Assembly (NCBI GenBank): GCA_903926465.1
Contig: CAIYJE010000020.1
Coordinates: 1 to 64,000, forward strand
Source of the DNA: an uncultured Planctomycetales bacterium
GTDB lineage: Bacteria > Planctomycetota > Planctomycetia > Isosphaerales > Isosphaeraceae
DNA length: 64,000 nucleotides
Direction: 5' to 3'
The notes beneath the pieces are model-generated. The model was not told the origin of the DNA, ran no database searches, and saw nothing but the letters and a program-made list of their open reading frames with translations. Position numbers and translations under genes: made by a program. Shown here one piece after another: positions 9,621 through 17,735 of the stretch (positions are counted from its first letter, which is position 1; every line of letters starts with the position of its first letter).

Positions 9621-11923
9621 GATCGGTCTCCCGCCACCGTGATGCCCCGACTTAACGCCAGCCGCCGGGTGGCCAGCACTTCCAGACACAGCCCAAGCAA
9701 GGCCAGCAAAACCAGCCAGCGCCAGATTGGCCGGGTACCGCCACCGGGCACCGACAGAATCTGACCGGCCAGCGCCTCGGGATTAGACTCCACATGCATC
9801 GGCCAGCCGTCCGCCAACCGGGCCGACTCGGCCTCGTCCAGCCTGCCTGGCTCGGCTTCATGGGCATCGGACCCCACCTGCACATACACCGGGCCAGGTC
9901 GATTGACCGTGGCCGGCAGCTCAATCTGATAAATTCCAGGCTCGGCACTGTCACGGAACCGGACCTCACTGCCCGCCCCACGGCTCAGCCACTCACCGGC
10001 AGTTGCAAGGCCATCGGGGGTGCGAACGGTTACCGCACTGGTGGCGCTGGCCGCCGCCTCCGCCAGCTCCACCCGAATCGCCTCACCAGGCTGGAACACG
10101 CGGGTGGCCGATCCTGGCTCGGCCAGATGGAAAATCAGAGTGTGCAGCCAGGGAACAAAGTCGGGATTGGCCGGCAGCGTTCCCCCACGCGCATCGAGCG
10201 TGCCGGCCAGCATCGCCACCCGACCATGCCCCAGCCCTTTCTCGATCAGCCAGGGGTCGCCGGTATCCAGCCTGGCCAGCACCACCGCATCCGTCACCGG
10301 CTCAAGCTGGCGGTACCAGAACAGCCCCGCGCGGGCCAGCGGCGGATCGTCTCCCGATCCAAACGCCGGCATCACCGAACCGGAAAAGCTGCGAGGATCC
10401 AGATGGGCCACCACCTCCGGATTGCCGCGCCTCAAGGCAAGCTGACCCTTGGACGGACCGATTGAGGCCGGCAGCCAACCAGTTTTCTTCAAGAGCTCTT
10501 CATCACCATAAAACTTGGGGTCGAGCGATTCGCCGGGCACAATCAAGAGCCCGCCGCCAGCCGCCAGCACCTTCTCTACAGCCTCACGCTGGGGCGTATC
10601 CAGGCGGGTGGCCGCCGCCAGCACAATCACCCGCGCGTCCCCCACCGTCTCTGCACTCAGCCGCGGCAGCGGTACCGTTTTGGCCCGGACCGCCGGCGCC
10701 GCATCCTCGGCCGGTGTTAACGCGGCGCGGAGGAAGTCGGTCGGGCCCTGGAACGCCCCCTGGCCAGGCATGCCATCCACCAGCAGCACCGGCAGCCCCT
10801 CGGCCGCTTCCACCGTGGTTTCAGACTGATCATTGGCCGCCAGCGTGTCTTCGGCCGATCGCAACCGCACACTCAGGCGATGCGAGCCCGGGGTTTTCAG
10901 GACGGTCTCGAACCGGAGCGGCACCTGCCCCTGCGCGGGGATGGGACCAACCCGCTGCACCGAACCTGGTACCGGCACCTGATCCACAAACAGCTCGGCC
11001 ATTCGCTCGGTGTCGGCATTCCCCAGATTCTTGACCGAGGTCCGGATTGAGAGCGGCAGCCCGGCAGGGACCAAGCCGCGATCCAGAACTAACGGGCTAA
11101 GCCCAGCATCACCCGTCTGAGCGTCGGTCGGCTCACCGAGCATGGCCACCCAGATCTCGGGTACCGGTCGCCCTGCACTTTTGGCCGAGGAATAAAGGTC
11201 ATGCAGCAGCGCCCAGCGGGTCGATTCGCCAGGCCGCCAGGCCGACCGCCGGCCGTCACTCACCACCACCACATCGCGTCTGGCGTTCCGGCCCCCCTCA
11301 AGGATGTGGAACGACTCGGACAGCGCGGCCGCAAGATCAGACCCACCCCGAGGCAGTGGAGCTTTCTCCAGGGCCTCATCCACCAGACCCCGGTCATAAT
11401 TCAGGCGATCCAGCAGCGGGCGCACCAGCTCGCGGGCATCGAGCACGGCCACGGCGCTCCCCTCGGGAAGCTGTTTCACCAGCGATCGAGACCAATCAAT
11501 GGCCCGCTGACGGGGCGTGGTATCGCCCACCTGCCGGCCCATGCTCTCTGACCCATCCAGCACCAGCACCAGATCTCGGGGCTCACCAGAGGCCATTCCC
11601 GTACCGGCCGCCGGTGCCGAAAGGGGCGCGGCTGCCCCTGGATTGGATGGGCCCAGCAACGGCCGCGCGGCGGCCAGGGCCACCAGCCCCAGCAGGCCCA
11701 TGCGGCCCGCCATCAAGAGCCACTCACTCCACTGAAACTTGCGCTGGGCACGCCGGCCCAGCTCCAGAAACTGCATTGCCCCCCAGTCCATGACCGTGGT
11801 GCGTCGGCGGCTGAGCAGGTGGATGGCCACCGGAATGGCCATGGCCGCCAGCGCCCAGAGCATGGCCGGCGCAGCCAGGCCGCCAGTCCAGCCCAGCAGT
11901 GAAAAGCCCAGAGGCAGGCTCAT
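9617..11923 (-). CDS. BatA-type N-terminal domain / VWA domain membrane protein
   Basis: 768 aa from an ATG at 11923 with a strong AGGAGAGG upstream and an ATGA overlap with the DUF58 gene. The N-terminus is the BatA leader: a membrane helix then AIPVAIHLLSRRRTTVMDWGA and FLELGRRAQRKFQ, and a second helix near LLMAGRMGLLGLVALAAARP. The VWA domain follows with MIDAS LVLDGSESMG. Mid-protein beta domains and an amidotransferase-like segment (LPVLLVDGMPGQGAFQG) precede the C-terminal helix WRWLVLLALLGLCLEVLATRR. The same architecture as the next gene suggests ancient duplication of a VWA partner within the operon. The name BatA-like refers to the leader, not to proven aerotolerance function. Confidence 0.88.
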   Translation of the reverse strand: MSLPLGFSLLGWTGGLAAPAMLWALAAMAIPVAIHLLSRRRTTVMDWGAMQFLELGRRAQRKFQWSEWLLMAGRMGLLGLVALAAARPLLGPSNPGAAAPLSAPAAGTGMASGEPRDLVLVLDGSESMGRQVGDTTPRQRAIDWSRSLVKQLPEGSAVAVLDARELVRPLLDRLNYDRGLVDEALEKAPLPRGGSDLAAALSESFHILEGGRNARRDVVVVSDGRRSAWRPGESTRWALLHDLYSSAKSAGRPVPEIWVAMLGEPTDAQTGDAGLSPLVLDRGLVPAGLPLSIRTSVKNLGNADTERMAELFVDQVPVPGSVQRVGPIPAQGQVPLRFETVLKTPGSHRLSVRLRSAEDTLAANDQSETTVEAAEGLPVLLVDGMPGQGAFQGPTDFLRAALTPAEDAAPAVRAKTVPLPRLSAETVGDARVIVLAAATRLDTPQREAVEKVLAAGGGLLIVPGESLDPKFYGDEELLKKTGWLPASIGPSKGQLALRRGNPEVVAHLDPRSFSGSVMPAFGSGDDPPLARAGLFWYRQLEPVTDAVVLARLDTGDPWLIEKGLGHGRVAMLAGTLDARGGTLPANPDFVPWLHTLIFHLAEPGSATRVFQPGEAIRVELAEAAASATSAVTVRTPDGLATAGEWLSRGAGSEVRFRDSAEPGIYQIELPATVNRPGPVYVQVGSDAHEAEPGRLDEAESARLADGWPMHVESNPEALAGQILSVPGGGTRPIWRWLVLLALLGLCLEVLATRRLALSRGITVAGDRS

Positions 11924-12855
11924 ACGCGTGCCTCTCCTGAACGAGATCCACCGGCCCGCGCGGCCAGATAATTCAGCAGCACCTGATCGGGTGGAACGGC
12001 CGTTGAGACCCGGTGGTAATCCGCACGCATGGCTCTTAGCTGCTCCGCCAGCCCCCGGCAATGCGCCTGAAACTTCTCAAGATAAGTCTTCCGGACGGCC
12101 GCGGGATCAAGCCGCACCAGGTCATCGCCCCGCTCCAGGTTCCGAAACTGCACCGGACTGCGGAACGGAAACTCTTCCTCTTCAGGCGCCAGCACCTGCA
12201 AAAACAGCACCTCATGCTTGCGATGCCGTAGGTGCCGCAACGCCGACACCAGATTCTCCAGGTTGTCAAAACCATCGGAAAGGATGATCACAAACCCCCG
12301 GCGCTGGATTCGACCGGCCATCTTGTGCAACACCTGACTGAGAGGCGTTTCACCCCCCACCTCGGCCCGCTCCAGCGTGTTGCACAGCACCGAAAAATGG
12401 CCAGGGGCGGTTCGCGGCGGAACTAACGAACGAACCTCAGTATCAAACGTTGCCAGGCCAACCGCATCTCGCTGCTTGATCATCATATAAGCCAGTGCCG
12501 CGGCAAGCTGCCGGGCATGTTCCAGCTTGGAGGCCGTTCGGCCCGCGTACCCCATGCTGCCCGAGGTATCTACCACCAGGTAGGCCCTCAGATTCGTTTC
12601 CTCTTCGAACTCTTTCACAAAGTAACGATCGGTCTTGCCGTAAGCCCGCCAGTCAATATGGCGAATCTCATCACCAGGCCCGTACTGACGGTGCTCTGCG
12701 AACTCGACCGAAAACCCCTTGAAGGGGCTTTTGTGCAGACCCGACATCACCCCTTCCACCACCAGCCTGGAAAGCAGTTCCAGTCGACCGTAACGCGCCA
12801 GCGTTGAGGGATCGAACGGGCTGTTGCCAGGGGCAGGCCGGCTGTTGGTGTCCAT
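11920..12855 (-). CDS. DUF58 domain protein (MoxR-associated)
   Basis: 311 aa. It has the DUF58 core GxxxEFAEHRQYGPGDEIRHIDW followed by a VWA-like MIDAS VVDTSGSMGYAG at about residues 93-104. No membrane helix is visible, so the product is cytoplasmic. It lies between moxR (120-bp gap) and the BatA-like gene (ATGA overlap), the classic MoxR-DUF58-VWA order. The usual family length is 290-320 aa, so it looks complete. Confidence 0.93.
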   Translation of the reverse strand: MDTNSRPAPGNSPFDPSTLARYGRLELLSRLVVEGVMSGLHKSPFKGFSVEFAEHRQYGPGDEIRHIDWRAYGKTDRYFVKEFEEETNLRAYLVVDTSGSMGYAGRTASKLEHARQLAAALAYMMIKQRDAVGLATFDTEVRSLVPPRTAPGHFSVLCNTLERAEVGGETPLSQVLHKMAGRIQRRGFVIILSDGFDNLENLVSALRHLRHRKHEVLFLQVLAPEEEEFPFRSPVQFRNLERGDDLVRLDPAAVRKTYLEKFQAHCRGLAEQLRAMRADYHRVSTAVPPDQVLLNYLAARAGGSRSGEARV

Positions 12856-12975
12856 CCAGAGTCAATTCCAGGGGATGCAAAGGGGTGTCAAGAATCTCAA
12901 CGGCTGAGGCTCGGGCCCGGTTTTCAACGGCCGGTTGGCGGCCCTGGCGTTTTTGGGGGAAACAAACACGCCGGA

Positions 12976-14031
12976 TCAGGCCCCGCCGGCAGCCCCCACC
13001 AGCTTGGCAGCGGCCCGCTCTGGCGGCGCCGCCACCACGCTGATCAGGTGCTTGACCACGGCATCGGAGTCGATTCCCTCGGCCTCGGCATGGAACGTGG
13101 TCACAATGCGGTGCCGCAACACCGGCTTGGCCACATGCCGCACATCGGCCACGGTGGCGTGCATCCGACCCTCCAGCAAGGCCCGGGTTTTGGCACAAAG
13201 AATGAGCGCCTGCCCCGCGCGAGGGCCCGCCCCCCAGTCGACATGCTTGCGCACAAATTCATCGGCCTCTGGCTGGCCAGGCCGGCTGGCCCGGACCAGG
13301 TCACGCGTATATTCAAACACATGATCACTCACCGGAACGCGCCGGACCAGGTGCTGAATCGCCAGAATTTGCTCGGCCGAAAGCACGATCTGCGGCGTAG
13401 GACCGGTTTCACCGGTGGTCGCCTTCAGGATCGAAAGTTCTTCCGCAGGCGTGGGGTACGGCACCCGCACGTTGAGCATGAACCGGTCGAGCTGAGCCTC
13501 TGGCAAGGGATACGTGCCCTCTTGCTCGATGGGGTTCTGCGTGGCCAGCACAAAGAACGGGTCTGGCAGCGGATAGGTGCGCCCGCCGGCCGTCACATGC
13601 CGCTCTTGCATGGCCTCCAGAAGCGCGGCCTGAGTTTTAGGCGGAGTTCGATTGATTTCATCGGCCAGCACCATATTGGAAAAGATCGGGCCCGCAATAA
13701 ATGTAAATGTGCGGCGGCCGGTCTCGGGATCATCTTGCAGGATGTCGGTACCGGTGATGTCTGAGGGCATCATGTCGGGCGTGAACTGGATCCGCCGGAA
13801 CGAGAGGCTCAGAATTTTGGCAACCGTGCTCACCAGCAAGGTTTTGGCCAAGCCCGGCACCCCCACCAGCAGCACGTGGCCCCGAGCGAACAACCCCATG
13901 AGCAATTGCTCGACAACCTCGTCCTGACCAACGATCACCTTGCCGATCTCGGTTCGAAGCCGGCGCTGGTCGTCCACCAGCGCGGCAATTGCCGCAAGAT
14001 CATTCTGGCTGGCCGAAGACGACGTGGACAT
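12976..14031 (-). CDS. moxR: MoxR family AAA+ ATPase
   Basis: 351 aa, first gene of the operon, with AGGAG 8 nt before the ATG. AAA_3 core: Walker A GVPGLAKT, Walker B VLADEINR, followed by TPPKTQAALLEAMQE (the MoxR signature), sensor 1 FVLATQNPIEQEGTYPLPEA and the arginine finger region QLDRFM. The C-terminal lid domain has DWGAGPRAGQALI, also typical. MoxR ATPases act as chaperones that remodel VWA-domain proteins; here three candidate clients follow directly. No clear promoter was recognised in the 600 bp upstream. Confidence 0.95.
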   Translation of the reverse strand: MSTSSSASQNDLAAIAALVDDQRRLRTEIGKVIVGQDEVVEQLLMGLFARGHVLLVGVPGLAKTLLVSTVAKILSLSFRRIQFTPDMMPSDITGTDILQDDPETGRRTFTFIAGPIFSNMVLADEINRTPPKTQAALLEAMQERHVTAGGRTYPLPDPFFVLATQNPIEQEGTYPLPEAQLDRFMLNVRVPYPTPAEELSILKATTGETGPTPQIVLSAEQILAIQHLVRRVPVSDHVFEYTRDLVRASRPGQPEADEFVRKHVDWGAGPRAGQALILCAKTRALLEGRMHATVADVRHVAKPVLRHRIVTTFHAEAEGIDSDAVVKHLISVVAAPPERAAAKLVGAAGGA

Positions 14032-14629
14032 GAAAGGCTCCTCGGTGAATACCGGTCGGAAAACGGTCCCCGGTTCAAGCCAGGAAGCCGCAAACCCAGG
14101 CTGGTTTCAACGTTGCGTGGCGTGCGAGGTGTCGGCAGGAAGGCGACGAAGAATTCAGGCGGAGACGAGCAAGCAAATCCAAATCAAGCGGGAGGATAAA
14201 GAATACCGTCAATGCAGGGTGAGCGAAAGGAACCGGTTATTCCTCCCGGACAAGCCGCCGGTTCCCCAGCCAAACCGAGGTTCAGCCTGCACCACCCCTG
14301 GGACCACCAGCACCCGATGACCGGATGGCTGTTCCCTATTGAGCGATCAACCTGCGGAATTGGTGCGGGATTTGCGAAAATCCTTCCTCCACCGGTGGCT
14401 CCAGACGAAACCATTCTGGCTCCAGCATAGCGATTCCAGGCTCCAACTCAAAGCGGGACAGGCAACCGCGTGGCTTTGAGAACACCTCCCTGCCCCAGCC
14501 CATCACGATCCCAGGTTCCCGGCCGCATCAAACTTGACTTTATGACTGATTAGCCATATAGTTAACACTAAACCCACCCAGTGACCAACCAACGTGCTGG
14601 AACCGGCCATGCCAAGAAGGGGCAAAACT
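14032..14629. other. Intergenic region upstream of moxR, no gene seen
   Basis: About 600 bp between the divergent moxR start and the small plus-strand gene at 14630. Short reading frames exist on both strands, but none has a good Shine-Dalgarno site together with protein-like composition. It must hold the moxR operon promoter (minus) and that of the small gene (plus); I could not single out either. Confidence 0.5.
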
Positions 14630-14836
14630 ATGGACGTCTTGCTTCCGATCGGGGTGCTTGTCTTCTGGATCGTCTTGAATCTCTGGATTCTGCCCAAGCT
14701 TGGGGTACCCACGTGAATGAGCGGTTCGTGTGCGGTGTCACCGCACCCCGACGCTGTGAACAAGCCCGAGCTTGACCGTTCTGAATCGGCATCGAAACCT
14801 GTGGATCCGAAACAGCCTTCAATACCCGAACCCTGA
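14630..14836 (+). CDS. Small membrane protein with in-frame TGA: candidate selenoprotein
   Basis: ATG at 14630 sits 7 nt after AAGGGG. The first 28 codons encode a single hydrophobic helix and a short tail (MDVLLPIGVLVFWIVLNLW, then ILPKLGVPT). TGA follows at 14714-14716, and the same frame stays open for 39 more codons, starting MSGSCAVSP and ending IPEP before a second TGA at 14834-14836. I recall small planctomycete and proteobacterial proteins ending their helix in PKLGVPTC-MSG-C, so the TGA falls where a cysteine is expected. A bulged stem-loop starts 4 nt after the TGA (14720-14755). Its apical stem is GTGCGGT/ACCGCAC with loop GTC, placing a loop G 20 nt past the TGA, as bacterial SECIS elements require. 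Read with Sec, the protein has 68 residues and a U-x4-C pair. The alternative is a gene broken by a Cys-to-stop mutation. No sel genes are in the window. Confidence 0.5.
14720..14755 (+). promoter_or_regulatory. Possible bacterial SECIS stem-loop
   Basis: Starting 4 nt after the in-frame TGA (14714-14716): AGCG (14720-14723) pairs CGCT (14752-14755), TCG (14726-14728) pairs CGA (14749-14751), and GTGCGGT (14730-14736) pairs ACCGCAC (14740-14746). The apical loop is GTC, the left strand has a GU bulge, and a single U sits opposite CC. A G at the start of a small apical loop and bulged U residues are features I recall for SelB-dependent SECIS hairpins. Pairing was done by eye; no folding energy was computed. 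Confidence 0.4.
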
Positions 14837-14964
14837 AAACGCGAATACCACGTATCAAAGAATTGCCCGACGATTGGGTTATTTTTTGACACGTGTTGTA
14901 ATGTTCAAGGCTTGTTGGAATTGCAACTTCCGCTTGCGTTTCGATTGAGCCGGACGTGCCCCGG

Positions 14965-15396
14965 TTATTGCCCAAGATCACGGACAAAGCCGGCTCCCAC
15001 CAGGTCCTTATAGCCGGGCTTGAGCGGACGGGCGTCATAACCGAGTTTCTTGAGGGCATCGGCCCCCGGCAGGGAACGGCTTCCGGCTGCGCAGTGACAG
15101 TACACCAGGGAGCCCTTGGGAAGAGCCTTGGCCAGCTTGGCCTGCTCGGCTTCGGGAACGCCATCACGCTCCCACACCTGCAAATCGCTGAGCGGCAGAA
15201 ACACGGCATCCTTCAGGTGGCCCTGATCCCACTCACGCCGTTCGCGAACATCCACGAGCACCGCTTTCTTTGCCTCGACCTTGGTTTTGATCGTTTCCAG
15301 CGAATCGGTTGTGTATTCCACGTCGGCCCTCGAAAAGTTGGAAAGGATTGCCAGCACAACGGCCAGCATCATCATGGTGGTGGTGGTTGTTCTCAT
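14965..15396 (-). CDS. Periplasmic rhodanese-like sulfurtransferase
   Basis: 143 aa with an N-terminal signal peptide (MMMLAVVLAILSNFSRA, cleavage near residue 24). A single rhodanese domain follows: VLVDVRERREWDQGHLKDA, then the active-site loop around Cys102 (CAAGSR), and LKPGYKDLVGAGF at the end. The intact cysteine loop indicates sulfur transfer, here outside the cytoplasm. It is on the same strand as the YgaP-like gene 224 bp upstream and next to the ArsR-type regulator, so a shared role in sulfide or persulfide handling is likely. Single-domain rhodaneses are usually 100-140 aa, so the length fits. Confidence 0.88.
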   Translation of the reverse strand: MRTTTTTMMMLAVVLAILSNFSRADVEYTTDSLETIKTKVEAKKAVLVDVRERREWDQGHLKDAVFLPLSDLQVWERDGVPEAEQAKLAKALPKGSLVYCHCAAGSRSLPGADALKKLGYDARPLKPGYKDLVGAGFVRDLGQ

Positions 15397-15620
15397 CGCT
15401 TGACACGCTCCTCAATAAAGTGAAAACCGGGGTTCGATCACGCGATCGACGGGTCGGTTTTCTGGTCAAATCCTGGGTTCGGTTCAAGCGGCTCACGTTG
15501 GGGTTGCACCTGCGGGCCAGCCGCCTTGGCTGTCTTTGGGGCGGGTGGTTTCGATAGGCAACCAAGCGTGCACCGCTGTCGTGGGCTGGCGGACCCCGGC
15601 TGGTCCGCCTTTGGGGTTTT

Positions 15621-16202
15621 TCAGTTCACGGAGCAGGTTGGCGCGTGGTTTCCCGCACGGTTCCAGGGCATCTTGGCCATGGTCCAGGCCAGCGGGCAGC
15701 AATCTGTGAGCCCCGCGTAAACCAGGCCCGCGCCACAAAACGCCGATAAGCCATAAAACCAGGGGTTCACCAGCGCGCCCAGAAGCACGCCCAGCAAGAC
15801 CAGAACGCCAATGGCGGTCCGCACCTGGCGGTCTAGCGGCATGACCGAACGACCGCGTTCTACGGGCAAGCCGGCCTGCTCCCAGGCCAGCGTGCCACCC
15901 TCAACATTCACCACCCGATCACCAAACCCCGCAGCCTCGAACGCTGAGCAGGCCTTGGCCGACCGGCTTCCAGAACGGCAGATCACGTAAAGTGGTTCAG
16001 CCTGGTTGGGGCGCGCCGCCATGATGGCCCGGGGATCAAGCGAATCCAGCGGCTGACTTTGGGCGAGCGGGATGTGGACCGATCGAAACTCGGCCGGGGT
16101 CCGCACGTCAATCACCTCAACCGAATCACCACGCTTGGCCAGCTCATGAAGCTGGCTTGGGGTGATACTTCTTCTGGCTCCAGGATGACCGCTCATGTCC
16201 AC
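15621..16202 (-). CDS. YgaP-like membrane rhodanese (rhodanese + DUF2892)
   Basis: 193 aa. Rhodanese domain at about residues 12-115 with VEVIDVRTPAEFRSVHIP and the active-site loop CRSGSRS (Cys75). It is followed by a DUF2892 membrane part: TAIGVLVLLGVLLGALV, a second hydrophobic stretch, and the signature CCPLAWTMAKMPWN. This is the E. coli YgaP architecture, a membrane sulfurtransferase implicated in thiosulfate/thiocyanate or persulfide metabolism. ATG codons at 16202 and 16196 are both possible starts. The gene is divergent from the ArsR-type regulator at 16500, matching the ygaVP arrangement. Confidence 0.9.
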   Translation of the reverse strand: MDMSGHPGARRSITPSQLHELAKRGDSVEVIDVRTPAEFRSVHIPLAQSQPLDSLDPRAIMAARPNQAEPLYVICRSGSRSAKACSAFEAAGFGDRVVNVEGGTLAWEQAGLPVERGRSVMPLDRQVRTAIGVLVLLGVLLGALVNPWFYGLSAFCGAGLVYAGLTDCCPLAWTMAKMPWNRAGNHAPTCSVN

Positions 16203-16414
16203 GCTCCAACCTTCCTGAAATGGAACCCAGGGCCTGACTTTGGCAGTTGAGCTTTAGAAGCCGATGCCGCACTTCTCAAATAGCCAGATGCCTGGGATTT
16301 GAAGTGGCGGATTCTGAGGTTTTCCGTTGGAAAACCCCAACGTCAGAAAGGCCTAACGAACGAGAAACAGAGCCCTGCGCTCCCAGCGAAATGCTGGCCT
16401 GAAACACCAAACTC

Positions 16415-16443
16415 TTGGACTCTCTGGCCGGCAATGCTACAAT
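16415..16443 (+). promoter_or_regulatory. Sigma70-type promoter of the ArsR-family regulator
   Basis: TTGGAC (16415-16420), a 17-nt spacer, then TACAAT (16438-16443), 57 nt before the regulator start. Both hexamers are close to consensus. AT-rich sequence follows (16454-16481), where an ArsR-type operator would commonly lie, but I see no clean palindrome. Confidence 0.55.
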
Positions 16444-16499
16444 TCTCTCAACTACACAACTATTTTAGCATACAGTCGCAAGGCGAAAGAAGCAACCTG

Positions 16500-16850
16500 A
16501 TGCAAGCGACACTTCCCGACCAGTTTCTGGACAAGGTTGCCGAGAAGTTCCGAATGCTGGGCGATCCGACCCGGCTCTCCATTCTGCGCAGCCTGATGGC
16601 CGGAGAGCGGAACGTGAGCACGGTGGTGACGGAAACCGGCCAGAGCCAGGCGAACGTCTCCAAGCACCTGAAGATGCTGGCCGAGGCTGGCATGGTCCAG
16701 CGCCGCAAGGAGGGGCTTCAGGTCTTTTACCAGGTCAGTGACCCGCTGATTGAAAAACTCTGCATGCTGGTTTGCGGATCAATTCTTGAAGAAGCCCAGT
16801 CGCAGGTGGAAAAAAACCGCGAACTGCTGAAGTCTTGGAAAGGCCGCTGA
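16500..16850 (+). CDS. ArsR/SmtB-family transcriptional regulator
   Basis: 116 aa from an ATG at 16500; longer upstream frame has no signal for initiation. The winged helix-turn-helix is clear: FRMLGDPTRLSILRSLMAGE, then recognition helix TGQSQANVSKHLKMLAEAG and wing RRKEGLQVFYQVSD. The C-terminal helix has a Cys pair (CMLVC) in place of the distant Cys pair used by BigR/SqrR/YgaV sulfide sensors. There is no N-terminal Cys and no ELCVCDL metal motif. Divergence from two rhodaneses suggests sensing of reactive sulfur or a thiophilic metal and repression of that pair; this is inference from context. Confidence 0.9.
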   Translation: MQATLPDQFLDKVAEKFRMLGDPTRLSILRSLMAGERNVSTVVTETGQSQANVSKHLKMLAEAGMVQRRKEGLQVFYQVSDPLIEKLCMLVCGSILEEAQSQVEKNRELLKSWKGR

Positions 16851-16947
16851 GGCTTTGGGGAAGTGACGATTGTTGTAGAGGGGGAGGCATTCGGCGAACG
16901 TACCGCCCGAGTTCTTCTTCGTCCCCCCCGTCATCCGGTTGCGGAGT

Positions 16948-17030
16948 GCTTGCTCTTGTCCTACAGAGCCGCGAACGGAAGTGAGCGACCAGCTCAGCAA
17001 GACGCTTCGGGGTCATGAACACCAGGTTGA
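16948..17030 (+). repeat. 83-bp degenerate repeat, copy 1 (direct)
   Basis: First of three related units. It differs from copy 2 at only two positions and is separated from it by 14 bp. The minus strand of each direct copy is open and reads FNLVFMTPKRLAELVAHFRS, so the unit may derive from a coding element. Spacing and copy number do not fit a CRISPR. Confidence 0.85.
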
Positions 17031-17044
17031 ACGCCGTTGCCAAC

Positions 17045-17127
17045 GCTTGCTCTCGTCCTACAGAGCCGCGAACGGAAGTGAGCGACCAGCTCAGCAAGAC
17101 GCTTCGGGGTCATGAACACCAGATTGA
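17045..17127 (+). repeat. 83-bp degenerate repeat, copy 2 (direct)
   Basis: Same orientation as copy 1, period 97 bp, two substitutions (positions equivalent to 16957 and 17025). The near identity implies a recent tandem duplication. Confidence 0.85.
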
Positions 17128-17174
17128 TCAGCGTTCGCAATGGTGTTTCGACCTGACTCGAAATCGCATTGGCC

Positions 17175-17258
17175 ATGAACCTGGTGTTTACGGCCCCGAC
17201 ATCATAATGAGAGTTGGTCGCTCACTCACGTTCGCGGCTCTGAAGGACGAAGACACTT
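17175..17258 (-). repeat. 83-bp repeat, copy 3 (inverted, diverged)
   Basis: Reverse complement of the unit, full length but about 75% identical by eye. It shares AACCTGGTGTT near its start and GGTCGCTCACT and GTTCGCGGCTCTG near its end. Its coding-like frame contains stops, so it is an older copy. Confidence 0.7.
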
Positions 17259-17735
17259 TGCGGTGGTGGTTTCCCCGGGTAAGGAGCAATTCGAGCGACT
17301 CAAACGCTGGCTTACGACTTCCAGTGCTCAGGTTGGGAAATAGGGACAGGCACCTCGAAGAGTTGAAGCCAGCCCCCATTTCCTTCATCTGGTTCGCCAT
17401 CCAGGTGCACACATACAATTTTATCGACACGTATGATCAACTCTCAATCCCTGACAAACACCCAGATTCAGGCGACAGCAACGACCACAGGAAATTGGCA
17501 GAGTCGGATCACGCTCAGTGAGAAGGCGAAGCAGGCCCGACTCAAAGTCTGCCGCGCTTGCCCCCAGGTCCATCCCCACCAACCAGCAACGTGGCGCCCG
17601 CCTGCAGGAGCCACATGAACCTCAAGGCCTGTCTGGGCAGGTCCTCGAATTGCCAGGAACAATGAAGGAAGGAGTGACCTGCCCTGCTGAGTGATCACCT
17701 GTTGCCGTTCCTAGACCAGGCTCCGGCTTCACGGT
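17259..17735. other. Non-coding stretch with one dispersed-repeat candidate
   Basis: No convincing gene. The segment around 17594-17644 (CGCCTGCAGGAGCCACATGA followed by ACCTCAAGGCC) resembles 55593-55642 (CGCCTGCGGGTGCTACGTGA followed by GCCTGAAGACC) over about 50 bp. GGGCAGGTC (17634-17642) and GACCTGCCC (17677-17685) form an inverted pair. Confidence 0.45.

Noticed and set aside
14503-14892. 129-codon minus-strand frame antisense to the selenoprotein candidate
   Set aside because: No domain and no ribosome site; the plus-strand helix-plus-tail pattern with a strong Shine-Dalgarno site is better supported.
16948-17127. Tandem repeats as a CRISPR array
   Set aside because: Only two direct units of 83 bp with a 14-bp gap, no spacers and no cas genes.
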